A stretch of DNA of 64,000 bases from Rhyacophila brunnea. Its lineage: Eukaryota > Arthropoda > Insecta > Trichoptera > Rhyacophilidae. Every line of letters begins with the position of its first letter. The first letter of the stretch is position 1. This document shows, one piece after another, positions 32,390 through 42,866 of this stretch. Position numbers and translations under genes: made by a program. The stretch spans positions 186,001 through 250,000 of the forward strand of contig JAGYXB010000279.1 in the NCBI GenBank assembly GCA_022495005.1, written 5' to 3'. The notes below the pieces were generated by a model. It was not told where the DNA came from. It did not search any database and saw only the letters and a program-made list of their open reading frames with translations.

Positions 32390-32397
32390 GCTGCCAG

Positions 32398-33920
32398 ACT
32401 ATTATAGATTATTTAAATTCGTTTTAGCAAAGAATGTAATATTTATGTGTTATATTCTATATCTAAATCCAACATTTTCCCTTAAAAGCTAACTCACAAA
32501 CTAACTCGAGCCATAGTCAAATACAACAATGTGCTTGAACCCTTCAAATATTAACGTAATGGAGACATTATTAATAATAAGTATGGGGAGCTAGGGAGGG
32601 AGAGGGGACTTAAATAAATTTGTTACTACTACCCTTAAAGTTTGAAAACTGCAAAACGATAACAAGTGAAAACCACCGACCGCCTACCATATTTTGGAAA
32701 CCATTTGTTTTCGTATATTCAAACTAACTCTAATACAAAACGTAGGGATAAGATGGCTTACCTACCAATAATAAATATTAATAAATTTAGTTCCTTCATT
32801 ATGTTAACTGTCAATTCATAAGTGGAAATGCATTGTATTATGATTTAATTTTATAAAATGCAAGAAATGTTTGGTACTTATTCCAACATTAATAAATAAA
32901 TCTGGACCGGTTTCGTCCGCCTTAGAGGGACATTTTTAACTGAATAATCTTTATAAAACAGATATTTTATCAAAGAAATTCAAAGGCGATATAAATAATC
33001 TACCAATAAATTGAATTATCCGTCCAATAATACTTTGTCAATAACAATTAATTTAAAATTAATGGAAACAATAAGCACTTACAATAACATTTCAATGTAT
33101 CAGTAAACAAATATTTATGATTAGTCAATATTTATTAAATTAAATCAATAATTAATAAATTAATTATTAAGTCTTTAGCTATAATTAGGAGATGTCAAAA
33201 TTATTACGCTACTAACAAAACAGTTGGCAATTGCCAGTAGTTCCTGTTTGTGACTAGAAGTGTTGCCAAGAGTCTTCGACAAAAATAAGTCAGATGGGAT
33301 AAGAAAAACGCTATTTGACAGAAAAAAGAAAACAAAATAGGTATTGTTTATAATGGTACATGGAAAAAATCTCTCACTAATAAGATGACACGTTTTTTAC
33401 CTGTTTCGGTGAAAATTGACAGTTATATTATAAAATTGTACTCTTAAGACAAAATGTGAGCTTTGTTTCGTCTGCGCAAAAAATATACTTATTTTTTCTA
33501 GTGGGAGGAGGTAGGTACTTAAAAATTTTGTCATTGTTCACGTCTGAAACTTATCTCAAGCTCAGTTTCGATATTGATATCGTACGCTAGATTTGACGCC
33601 ACTTGCCAAATGCGTTTATTGTTTTTTTTCAATATCACACTGAGAAGGTAATATTTTTTATCAATACACTTTAAATACTTAAATCTTTTCGACATAAATC
33701 CGAAATCAAGACGTCGATGTCTTTGAAAAAGCAGATAAGCCATAATTATATAGCATAACCGCAAGATGCTTTATTATTTTGAGATTATTGGTCACCCCAA
33801 AAACGCACCGATTATGTATATTTTTCACCTTTTTGCCACTAGACTGTACGAGTGTTTTTCATACATCTTGAATCGAGAATTCCAGTTGAATAATATCAAA
33901 AAATAGACTTGCAACCATTG
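32398..33920. other. Non-coding stretch
   Basis: 32876-32940 is a half-copy of the hairpin repeat at 30437-30567. The frame on the minus strand at 33531-33764 (77 codons) has no motif. The remainder is AT-rich without recognisable structure. Confidence 0.4.
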
Positions 33921-33928
33921 GTATTATG

Positions 33929-34480
33929 CAGTGACGTCCCTAGACAACATGCCGCCCCTAGGCAGTGCCAAAATGCCACCACATTTTTTTTAATACAGTA
34001 CCTACTTTTTATCATCCTTTCGTGACTCCTACATCTAAGAAATGTGTTGTATTGATACATTACTAACGAGATATACTTATACCACTAAATCTAATTTAAA
34101 TGCCATCTCTGCTTCAATAGATAATATTGCGAGTCTACGGTTTCAGATAGGTAGGTACATATTTGAATAAATTTTAAATTAGGTATGCACGTGTCATTGC
34201 TGTTCACCAAGAACGTGACGCCCAACGATAACGGAAGTAAACTAGACATCGCGAACTCGACAAAAAAAGTCCTGTTAAAAATTTTATAGTAGGTACCTAA
34301 TAAATACATTTTGTTTCCAACCAGTGAGCTGATTTTTTTAATGGAAAGATGTTTCCGTTATAAGTAAGTTTAGGTAGCTATTTCTATATATACCTAATGA
34401 TTCTTCTCGATTTGCCGCCCTATGGGTAACTGCCGCCCCCAAGCAACGCTCAATCTGCCTACCCCCACGGGACGTCACTG
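33929..34480 (+). mobile_element. hAT-type MITE (family H2) with perfect 8-bp target duplication
   Basis: The termini CAGTGACGTCCC and GGGACGTCACTG are exact inverted repeats. They are flanked by gtattatg at 33921-33928 and 34481-34488. Sub-terminal similarity continues (gccgcccctaggcagt versus the complement of gtaactgccgcccc). The 552-bp body is non-coding. A second copy lies at 46655-47000, sharing 'gaagtaaactagacatcg', 'ccagtgagctga', 'gtaactgccgcccc' and 'gctcaatctgcctaccccca'. Confidence 0.93.
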
Positions 34481-34488
34481 GTATTATG

Positions 34489-35287
34489 ACATTAATTTAC
34501 TCGTACTGTATCTTAACTCAGTCACTCTTGATCTAACACTAGACAAAGGCCTCTCCTTACTGATTAAACTTTTCTCACTATTATTTGTTGCCTTAAACAT
34601 ATAATTGAATTATTCATTGATCCAGCGACCTCTTGGTCATCATTTAATAGTTCTGGATGGTTTAATTTGTCCCGTAATTGATCTGTTCTTTGATACAAGA
34701 AACCTGCCCATTTTAACTTTAACTTGTTGACTGCGGAGCATTTAATTAGTTTTTAATTACCGCATTTAAATAACATGCCAATTGTATCGAATGGCCACTT
34801 AATTAGTGTACAACAGGTGTTACGTCCGCGTGGAAAGGAATTAATGTTACATCTGATTCGAGCCTAATTTATATATGTATAAATAAATCAATTTACATTA
34901 GTTACATATTATTGTGAATAATAAAAACATATAATGTAATTAAATTACTTCTTTAAAAAGTTAAGCAATCTTTAATATCACGTCTATGTTGCTTTATGGC
35001 TTACTTTACACAGGTATTCCCCGCATCATTCGACCATGATTGAACCATAAGTTATATAGGGTCCTTCCTCATTTGTTAGTTTCCCGAAAGTTATTCCAAA
35101 AGAGGGGTAGGTGTGGGGCGAGGTAGAGGGCCGCTGCTGGGTGAATAATATATTTTTCATGTTGATTGTTTCAAACAGATTGCCTGTAATCGGATCAATG
35201 TAGTCATTAGGAATATACCAATTATAGTAGAGTATTTTTTTATTTACTGTAGTGATAAAATTTTATCTAAGCACTCGCCAGAAAACT
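34489..35287. other. No gene seen
   Basis: AT-rich with a short purine-rich patch at 35100-35145. No recognisable elements. Confidence 0.4.
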
Positions 35288-36130
35288 CAGAAATAGTGGG
35301 TACTGAAATACCTAACGGGCAAGGAGTAGCAGGCAACCGATCTCGAGTAAGGAAGAATCTGGGATAAACTTAAACACGTGCAAGAATATATTGTCATACG
35401 TCGAATACTGTCAACTGCTCTCAGTTTATGCATTGACGCTCATTTAATATTGATGTAGAGGCTACAAAGAAAATGTGCCAAAGTATGTGGATAGATTTTC
35501 ACCATAGAGCATCATTACAAAAGGGGAAATGGAGTAAGTCTATTCTACCATCACCACGACAGGTGCCCTGGTTTGTAGAGTCTTCTTTGACGAGGAATGA
35601 GCTTAAGTTAATACTGAGGCTAAGAACAGGGCACACCATGGGCCATAGATTTGATGTCCTCATGGGAAGAAGCGAATCGCAACTCTGCGATGAATGTCAT
35701 GTTTTAGAGGACATTGTACATAATATAGCACTACAATGCCCTAAATATGAACTTCACAGAGTACAGCTGCGAATTGCGGATATCTATGAGAATGTCGACG
35801 AATTGAAAGGTGTCCTGGCGGTGGGTAAGACGGAAGAGCTAGGCAAAATTGTAAAGTTATTTAACAGAATAGGAGTGAGGACCTGATCGACGGATCCCCT
35901 TCTAGAAGAGAAGAGGCGATATGACAGCGAGTCGCTGTCAAAGCCTCGGTAAAATCACAAAACAAAAAAAAACCAAAATATGTAGATGTATTACACACAC
36001 TATTGCACGTGCATAATGCGTGCTTCATTTTCATGGGACACTCACACATTCAAAACCCTGCATCAAAATGTAGTGTATAGAATATAGCCTATCGGAATTA
36101 TATTTATTAATCTGTTCTGTGGTACTCACA
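35288..36130 (+). repeat. R-family repeat interrupted by a LINE tail
   Basis: The left half, 35290-35460, matches 10480-10630 and the right half, 35985-36125, matches 10640-10772, in the same orientation. The insert of about 510 bp in this copy is a 5'-truncated LINE (see 35473-35886). It ends in an A-rich tail at about 35946-35972 (aaaatcacaaaacaaaaaaa). 'atgtagag' before and 'atgtagat' after the insert may be its target duplication. Confidence 0.78.
35473..35886 (+). pseudogene. C-terminal end of a jockey/R1-type LINE polyprotein, 5'-truncated
   Basis: An open frame of 137 codons. Residues 41-58 (RNELKLILRLRTGHTMGHRF region) carry the 'LR.GH' block found after the RNase H or RT region of jockey, R1 and I-type LINEs. 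Residues 71-91 form a C-x2-C-x7-H-x5-C zinc-knuckle-like cluster (LCDECHVLEDIVHNIALQCP), usual in the same place. The natural start lies upstream and is missing; the ATG at 35473 is just the first in frame. The stop at about 35884 is followed by some 60 bases and an A-rich tail. No RT or endonuclease domain is present, so it is a dead-on-arrival copy, but the frame is undamaged, which suggests youth. Confidence 0.85.
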
Positions 36131-36821
36131 TACTGGTTGCAATTATATTCACTGGTGGTTTTCCATAAAATACATAGGCGACAGAACCTCTTCGTCAGAA
36201 AGTCTTCAGATTTTCTTTTAAATTTAGCGTTATATTATTTGTTATAAATTTGAGCGTTATATTATTAAAAAAAATTCTGGACTCATACGTCTTATTGCAG
36301 TCGCATTTGTTTGAAAAGGAGAAAATGGACTGTATATAATGGAGGTTCACATGTAAATAAGGTACGCAGAGTTTGGTTGGTGGATAAACGATGGGCTGTT
36401 ACTGAACTTGAAGATAAACTGTGGCTCCTGTAGATGATGACTGCATATTATCTAAGATACTCATGATAATGTAAATTTGTTACCCGAAATATAATAAATG
36501 TTAAGTAAAAGGTCGTACCACGTTTGAGTTTTATTTTACAGTTTGAAGTTAGATGTTGCTTTGTTAACGCTGTGTTTTACATTGATTTGTTACGCTAGTA
36601 TGTTATATCAAGGGCAGAGTTACGATAATATTTTGAATGAAATTTGCTTAAATTCCTATATATTTAGTATTTTAATGCCAAGACTTTTTTCGATAATGGA
36701 CCTCTATGTCCTTAAAACGGTTAGTATGATTAATGCCATTTACTTGTAGGCAGGTATAGTAAGTTCAATCTAGATCGCAAACGAGTAACTTTAATTCATG
36801 ATCGAAATCCAGATAGAATGT
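36131..36821. other. No convincing gene
   Basis: A frame of 68 codons at 36543-36749 begins with a hydrophobic run (LLTLCFTLICYA) directly after an acceptor-like tract (ttttattttacag, ending 36541). There is no donor, no homology that I recognise, and the composition is A/T-driven. I treat it as non-coding. Confidence 0.4.
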
Positions 36822-36829
36822 GTCATGAG

Positions 36830-37490
36830 TAGGCTTAGGATTCTTAGGTATTTTAAATATTTTTTTTGAGCGACCCCACAACCAAATATCAAAAATATCT
36901 ATCTGTTTCAGATAATTTTGAAACATTTAAGCCCTATTTGTTAGGCACCTATTTTTAAATATTTTTGGATAATTACATATTAAACATAAAATTTCAATGG
37001 GCCTGGACTGGATCTGGAATTTCCTGGACCAATTAAATAGTGTTTTAAATAAAAATACAGGACTTCAAACGCTGCAGAATATTAAAGCTCTTTTGGAAAA
37101 TCTATCAGATTCCTCAGATGTTTCAATTTTTTCTACTTCAGAAATAGTTTCATTTACATCCGCAATAATAACATCTGTGGAAGTGGAAAGAAGTTTTTTC
37201 GTGTATAAAAATTTGCTAAGTCAATCAAATCGTCAAAGATTCACTTTCGAAAATTTGAAGCATTATTTTATTATTTATTGTAATAAAGCGTTTTCTGTTT
37301 GTGAATAAATAATAAATTAAACTGTTGAAATATATATGATTTATTGTAATAGGTACTCATTTAAATTTTTAGCACCTATTTTAGTTTTTTAGGACATATT
37401 TATGAAATTTTAATAACATATTTTCCAATTATATCTACATATTTTAGGTACCTATTATTCATTTTTTAGCACCTAAAAATCCTAAGCCTA
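36830..37490 (+). mobile_element. hAT deletion derivative (family H3) with perfect 8-bp target duplication
   Basis: The ends TAGGCTTAGGATT and its complement AATCCTAAGCCTA are exact. Flanks are gtcatgag at 36822-36829 and 37491-37498. Sub-terminal motifs of the form taggtacct/agcacctattttt are scattered at both ends (about 36850, 36943, 37352, 37370, 37445, 37467), as is common for hAT transposase binding. The 661-bp element keeps only the last part of a transposase gene (36997-37308). Confidence 0.95.
36997..37308 (+). pseudogene. hAT transposase, C-terminal dimerisation segment only
   Basis: A 103-codon frame inside the hAT element. Residues 58-96 read ITSVEVERSFFVYKNLLSQ then RFTFENLKHYFIIYCN. 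This is the hAT C-terminal dimerisation region (typical pattern S-x-ERxFS-x-N...R-x-x-x-x-x-x-L). The catalytic RNase H-like domain and the zinc finger are absent. The ATG at 36997 is probably an internal codon of the original gene. It stops with TAA 182 bases before the right end of the element, a normal position. Confidence 0.88.
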
Positions 37491-37498
37491 GTCATGAG

Positions 37499-38364
37499 CA
37501 TATTGATGGTTTGATAAACCGAATCGCTTTGATTTTTGACATCCACGATCTGCAATCCGTGATTCAGATTAAATGTCTCATGCTTGTCTTATAATAAATA
37601 AGAATTTAGTTATAAAAAGTATAATTTAGTCACACGTGACCAGTTTGTTTGGAAACCAGATGCAAGCCCAACATAAAAAGACCGACTTTTAAAAGACGTC
37701 ATATTAAAAAAAATATACTTAACTTTAAATTTGTTTTATTTATATCTAATCGAACTTTGTCATATTGTGATAGCAGAGTATTTTAACGGTAAAATATTAT
37801 AAACATAAAGAATACAAAATGAAACTAATACAAGGATAGAAAAAAACGGAAAAGCTGCTTCAATGAGAACATCCAATGGATTTCAATTTATCACAAGATT
37901 AAAATAAAGCTCGGTCATCTTACACACATATCCGCACCCTTTTCTCCCCATTTTATCGGTAAAGCGTCGCGACGCACCGTGAAAAAAACAAGAATCCGAA
38001 GAGTCGTCGGTCCTCACACCGCCGTTCCGCGTTCTGCAACCCCTCTAGTTTACTACCTGTCCAAACAGTCCCTGCTCAAGTCAGGGGTAAAGACTTAGAA
38101 TGCGATTGTTGGTGCATTTCTTTTTTGTTTTCACGCAATACGAAACCTATTTGTGAAATATTTATACGATAAAAATAGCTTCAGTTACGCATTGGTTAGT
38201 TTTATTTAGTTATTTTTCGCAGTAGTCTAACGTGAAACAACAAAAAACATTTGAAAAAAATAGTAGGTACATTAAATTATCGTGTTCTTTAAAATCTAAA
38301 ATATTTTAAAATTCAGTCGTTGAAGAATAGAAGAAATGACCCGTATGTATAGCTGGTACCTAAT
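37499..38364. other. Non-coding; GC-richer patch 37900-38110
   Basis: 37960-38095 (tatcggtaaagcgtcgcgac, gaagagtcgtcggtcctcac, cgccgttccgcgttctgc) is CpG-rich compared with its surroundings and has no inverted ends. It carries no open frame longer than a few dozen codons. It may be single-copy or regulatory. Confidence 0.35.
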
Positions 38365-38585
38365 CAATAAAGTATTTTCTTTTATTCAACGAATAATTCA
38401 CAAAATTTTGAGAATGTATCCATATATTGAAAATACATAACTTGAAAACCCACAAGAAAAATTTTACCCAAAAGAAAAGTTAGTATTAAAAAAATAATAA
38501 AAGAGATTTGAACCCGTATAATTACTGGTATCGCGCCACTGTGCATTAACCAATTATGCTACGAGCTTCATATCTAATTACGATA
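38365..38585 (-). mobile_element. SINE-C copy, minus strand, head-to-head with the next
   Basis: The minus strand starts with a tRNA-like head: 'gctcgtagcataattggtta' (A-box), 'atgcacagtggcgcgatacc', then 'tatacgggttcaaatctctt' (B-box). It goes on through a T-rich linker to 'gtgggttttcaagttatgta', 'ttttcaatat' and 'aattttgtgaattattcgtt', ending in 'gaataaaag'. The tail matches 43835-43915. Confidence 0.7.
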
Positions 38586-38589
38586 ATTT

Positions 38590-38765
38590 AAACTAGTAGG
38601 TCCTACATGAATTACGTTATACGGGTTCAAATCCCGTCGAGCATTGTATTTTTTTTTCAAATATGATATTTTCTAGTGGGTATTATATATTTGAGGTGTT
38701 TTTAAGTTATGTATGTTCAATAGGTAATCGAGTTGAATAAATTTATTTCAAAGTTAATTACCGTT
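38590..38765 (+). mobile_element. SINE-C copy, plus strand
   Basis: It starts with 'gaattacgttatacgggttc' (B-box gggttcaaatccc), then 'gtcgagcattgtattttttt', 'gaggtgtttttaagttatgt' and 'gttcaatag', and fades at 'gttgaataaatttattt'. The 5' part of the head is missing, cut off at the junction with the oppositely oriented copy. Confidence 0.65.
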
Positions 38766-39194
38766 TTCTTGGCCTTGTTTCAAGAGAATTAGATACAATT
38801 TTAAAAATAAATAAATATTTACTTTATGTATATTAGTGTTTAAAAGGATACACAGAGCAAATATTCAAACTAGATAGTTTTCTATAAGTTTAACTTATTT
38901 TCATATAGAATAGTTGAAAATGTTAGGATTAAACTACATATAAAATGATATATATAAGTGTTATATTGTTGTAAAAATGTATATGTGGTACCTAACATAA
39001 AAATACATTATAAATATTTTTTTAATCCACATTATTAGTACTTACATGTTTTTTTTTATAATAAAGGATTACCAAAATGTTTCAGAAAAAAATGAGTATC
39101 AAAACGTGGCATGGAAATGACGTGTCCATTAGGCATAACACGGAAGCAAGAATTCATAAATTCACCCATTATGATACAGACTGATGTACAAAAT
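38766..39194. other. No gene seen
   Basis: AT-rich sequence without recognisable elements. Confidence 0.4.
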
Positions 39195-39400
39195 AATAAT
39201 CGGTAGAATATTATTGTATGGAAGTAAATCCTGGACTGTATGAATGGCGAATATTAATAAAATGGAATACTTTGTGACGAATAGACGTACCAGTAAATGA
39301 TGATGAACGTTTAGAGTTTAGCGAAGTGATGAACTGACAAAATACTCTGACTTATATACGTGGAATACCTGCAATGGATGAGCGAATCCTGCATTGTCAA
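39195..39400 (+). pseudogene. Degenerate LINE fragment (RTE-like)
   Basis: Forward frames contain ILLYGSKSWTV (the 'LLYG.E.W' block at the end of the reverse transcriptase region), NINKMEYF and, after a frame change, RRIDVPVNDDERLEFSEVMN, which fits the following 'RR...' helix segment of RTE-like elements. Stops and frame changes are frequent. No tail was identified. It belongs to a family different from RTE-A. Confidence 0.5.
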
Positions 39401-40796
39401 TAACACCAACATAATATAATTTGTTATCCGATAGAATTTGCTTTATATGGCTACCCATTGGCCGATATAGTCAGTATTATCAGTTATTTTATTTACATTT
39501 TATTGTATATAATCTTTTAGTTTAAACTATATTTTTGAGCACAAAAACTACACAAAACCGTCTTATAAATTTGTAATGAGTCTACCTAGATTTGTTGAGA
39601 GAAGCTTTGCTGGAGAGGCTATGTGAGATCGGACACCAGATACTTTTGCCAGTAAATGGAGGAGTTTTGCGGAGAAACGAGGCGAAGGAATGATGAGGAG
39701 AATCGATTTGAGTTATAGTGCCTTTCAAGTATCATATAAGTTAGATAATTTAGCAAAAACTTATTACTGAGTAAGTTTATGATATTGTTTTATATCATTC
39801 TCAAATTCGACAATTTTGAATGCTAGCTATTTTTATTTATTTTTAAGTCTATCGCATTGGCAAACAGTTTGGTCTCGGCCAAATTACAGGATAAATAAAA
39901 GGACTTATATGATATTCAAAAATTAAATATATTAATCTCTTTTACCTGACTGACAAGAAAGATTTAAGAGTTCATTTAAATGTCCATATTTTTACGTTGA
40001 ATAAGTTTTAAAAAAATATACATAAATTCGTTATCAGGCGTTATAAATTTATTCTCGACGTTTTGAACTTAAAAAGTTGCAACCGATAATCCTGACTCCT
40101 AAAAAACAGAAATTCGGAATTAATATTCAATCAAGTTTTCCAGTATGATGTCATTTTTCAAAATCATCCCCAGCAGTTTACAGTCAGTAGCGGACATTAA
40201 TATTATATAAATATTATTTTTAAAATTACTAGAAAAATATTACTGATAAGTTGCCGTTTTTTCATAATAATAATAAGTACTTACTATTATTATTAGAAAA
40301 AACAGTTAAATAACAACTCTCTACACGGAGAATATAAATGAACTGTTCAGAGTTTTGGAGGCATAACTTTTAGAAGGTTTGGTTAATATCCATTATCTTG
40401 CCCTCAATTTTAAAACAAGGAAAACAAATAAAGAAAAAAATAGTAAAAATTACGCGTAATCAATAACCATGTTCTATATAATATTGTAAGTAATATAAAA
40501 AACAGTATATAGATATTTTTACCACATTAGAGACAACTAAACTAAAAACTAAATTTTAATAATAAATAGAACGATATTATTATATTATGTAACAAACTAT
40601 TTTTATTATTTGCTCAATAAAAAAAATAGTTTATTAAATTATTAGCAAATGCAAGTACGTTATAACTCAAAGGTACTAATGCTTTGATTTAAAATATAAA
40701 AGCCGATTGCCAAAAAGTAACGCAATTTAAAAAGCGCTTCAGAGATTATTGTAAAAGTAAAAGTTAACTTCGTCTCAATTAAATAGGACACGTACA
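39401..40796. other. Non-coding; AT palindrome at 40254-40308
   Basis: The palindrome has about 27-bp arms (ccgttttttcataataataa ... ttattattagaaaaaacag) meeting at aagtactt. Around 39590-39720 the words are less A/T-biased (gttgagagaagctttgctgg, ggaggagttttgcggag) and could be decayed LINE sequence, but I cannot align them to a family. No gene is supported. Confidence 0.4.
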
Positions 40797-41265
40797 TATA
40801 GCTTAGTAGTCAAGCAAGGCACATATACGCGAATCCCAAGTATCACTCCTGCTGGGTATCGTATTGTTTTTTTCAAAAAGATATTTTAATATTGAAGAAT
40901 ATAGTTATTATTGTTTTTCTAAGTAAGATAAATGTATATAATTATATGAATGAAACAAAAGGCGGGTATAATTTATTATAGCTTAATGGACACCTGATAA
41001 TAAACAAACATTATTTTATTGGATTTTTATAGACATAAATATACGATGTCAGCCACTTGAGCAAGTGGCTGACATCCATTTCTCGTAAAAAACAAAAAAA
41101 CCTGTCAATACAAACCTCCACTCTGTGGAGGCCCATATGATCCTATCAGGATCGGACATGGTCGAAAAAAAAATGTAAGAATATAACTATTTTTTTTATT
41201 CAAATTGTGTCAGTTTAATAAGTAATTCTTAAATCTTGTGAATTATTCGTTAAATAAAAAGACGG
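40797..41265 (+). mobile_element. Probable SINE-C copy interrupted by a SINE-A fragment
   Basis: The head-like part at 40797-40905 (tagcttagtagtcaagcaag, then ctgctgggtatcgtattgtt and tttttcaaaaagatatttt) resembles the plus-strand copy at 38590. The tail 'tcttgtgaattattcgttaa' is at 41232-41251. Between them lie about 130 bases of unclear origin and the SINE-A fragment 41050-41175. The link between head and tail is inferred from order and orientation. Confidence 0.4.
41050..41175 (+). mobile_element. SINE-A 3' fragment with a palindromic 5' junction
   Basis: From 'gcaagtggctgacatccatt' it follows the SINE-A body to 'aggatcggacatggtcg' and an A-run. The 5' junction is a perfect palindrome: gatgtcagccacttg immediately followed by its complement (15-bp arms, 41045-41076). 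The first arm is the SINE's own sequence in reverse orientation, as seen in retrotransposon copies with a short 5' inversion. Confidence 0.8.
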
Positions 41266-41394
41266 TTCATTAACATATCTTTATCTAAACATACAACATG
41301 TTAAAATAAAAATAATTCTGACAGCCAAGTCAAAAAAAAGAAATTATAATTGAATCGAAAATATGCAAAATTTATCTGTCATAAAAATTAATAA

Positions 41395-41852
41395 TTACAA
41401 GATAAAATGAACTTTTTATATACAACGTTTTTAAATTTTCTGTTGAATCATATAAACTTGACTTGACTAGCTTAAACAATCAAAAAAAATTGTACTTGAT
41501 AGAAATACTGAATAAATATACTGAAATGTCATTTTGACACATATTGATTTCCATAGTAACGCACGTATATATTAATAATTTAGTTGCTAGGACCCACTTA
41601 GCAACCAATAATAGTTTTACTTTTTACGGATTTCTTCCGAAATAACTTTTCATACAAAACAGAATTAACTGAACATGAAATCAATTCTAATTAAAGATGG
41701 CTTAAAAAATGCATTGGAATCGTGTTCTGACACATTCTAAAAGTTTCAAATGTCTAGCTAGTCGGGAAGTTAGTTAAAAATCGATTGCAAGATTTGTACC
41801 GGACAAAAAACCACCGGACGAATAAGAATACGAGCTAAGAAAAACGTTGTAA
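41395..41852 (+). mobile_element. M1 element, full-length
   Basis: It runs from TTACAAGATAAAATGAAC to 'gagctaagaaaaacgttgtaa'. It contains 'cttgacttgactagcttaaa', 'tttccatagtaacgcacg', 'gttgctaggacccacttagc' and 'agttagttaaaaatcgattg'. The left sub-terminal 'tacaacgttttta' is the complement of the word at the right end (aaaacgttgta), which gives a short offset inverted repeat. It forms an inverted pair with 42454-42866. Confidence 0.88.
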
Positions 41853-42453
41853 AAAAATGGAATTGGCAGGAAAGCTAATGTGAACAACGAAATTATTTTT
41901 GGTATTTTCTATATATAGATGTCAGTTGAAGCCAAGTAGGGAAACGAAATCACACAAACCAATTTTGATTTTTACAAAGATTTTTTGCAAAGATTGTACT
42001 TATATAGACTTTGCTTTGTATGGCAGAAGGTCAGCCATGTCTGAGTTGTTGGACAGTAGGCATGGTGTATTGATACAATGTTTTGTATACTTGCGATGTA
42101 CGCCACTGTGTCGAGTCTCGTATATCGCGCGCAGATCTTTTCCAAAGCCCCACTTGTTATTCTGGCGATAACGTATTTACATGCCCATTACAAATTCAGC
42201 TGAGGAAAAACGATCAGGGGCGGGCCGTGGAAAAAATACCCGAAAAAGCCGTATAGATAGCGAAAATGTATTTTTGGCTAACGATACCAACCAAATTCCG
42301 GAGACAAATGGCACATGTGTACTAGTGTAAATAAATAACCTCCATTTTACACTTTGAAATACATTATTTAAATTATCCAAGCGTTGCTGCAGTGGCTAAA
42401 TATTCTTATTATATACTTAAATTTATTTTCTTCTTCAGTTGCCTATCTTTTTA
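41853..42453. other. Spacer between two inverted M1 copies
   Basis: A 90-codon frame (41899-42171) starts just inside the spacer and reads MVFSIYRCQLKPSRETKSHK... without recognisable domains. A 67-codon frame lies on the other strand. The G/C content is a little higher than around it (42040-42260). Unrecognised; coding is not excluded but unsupported. Confidence 0.35.
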
Positions 42454-42866
42454 AAACGTTTTTCTTAACTAGTATTATTATTTTTTCGGTACAAATCTTG
42501 CAATCGATTTTTAACTAACTTCCCGACTAGCTAGACATTTGAAACTTTTAGAATATATCAGAACGCAATGCCAATGCATTTTTTTAATACTTTTAGTCAT
42601 TTTTAAGTAGGATTAAATTCACTTTCAGTTAATTCTGTTTAGTATAAAAAGTTATTTCGACACCATTATTGGTTGCTAGGGGTCTGGGGTTCTAACAACT
42701 AAATTATTAATATATACGTGCGTCACTATGGAAATCAATATGAAATTTCAGTATTATTTCTATCAAGTACATTTTTTTTGATTGTTTAAGCTAGTCAAGT
42801 CAAGTTTATATGATTCAACAGAAAATTTAAAAACGTTGTTTATAAAAAGTTCTTTTTATCTTGTAA
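42454..42866 (-). mobile_element. M1 element, full-length, inverted
   Basis: Complement of the M1 consensus from 'aaaacgtttttcttaact' to 'aaaagttctttttatcttgtaa'. The target side beyond the end reads 'ttatttatttg'. It includes the arm 'ggttgctaggggtctggggt' and 'cctaacaactaaattatta'. About 50 bases at the distal end have diverged. Confidence 0.85.

Noticed and set aside
35473..35886. Host zinc-finger gene
   Set aside because: The CCHC cluster and LR.GH block sit in the order of a LINE C-terminus, and the segment has an A-rich tail inside another repeat.
36543..36749. 68-codon frame with a signal-peptide-like start after an acceptor-like tract
   Set aside because: No donor, no partner exon and no family match; hydrophobic runs are common in A/T-rich frames.
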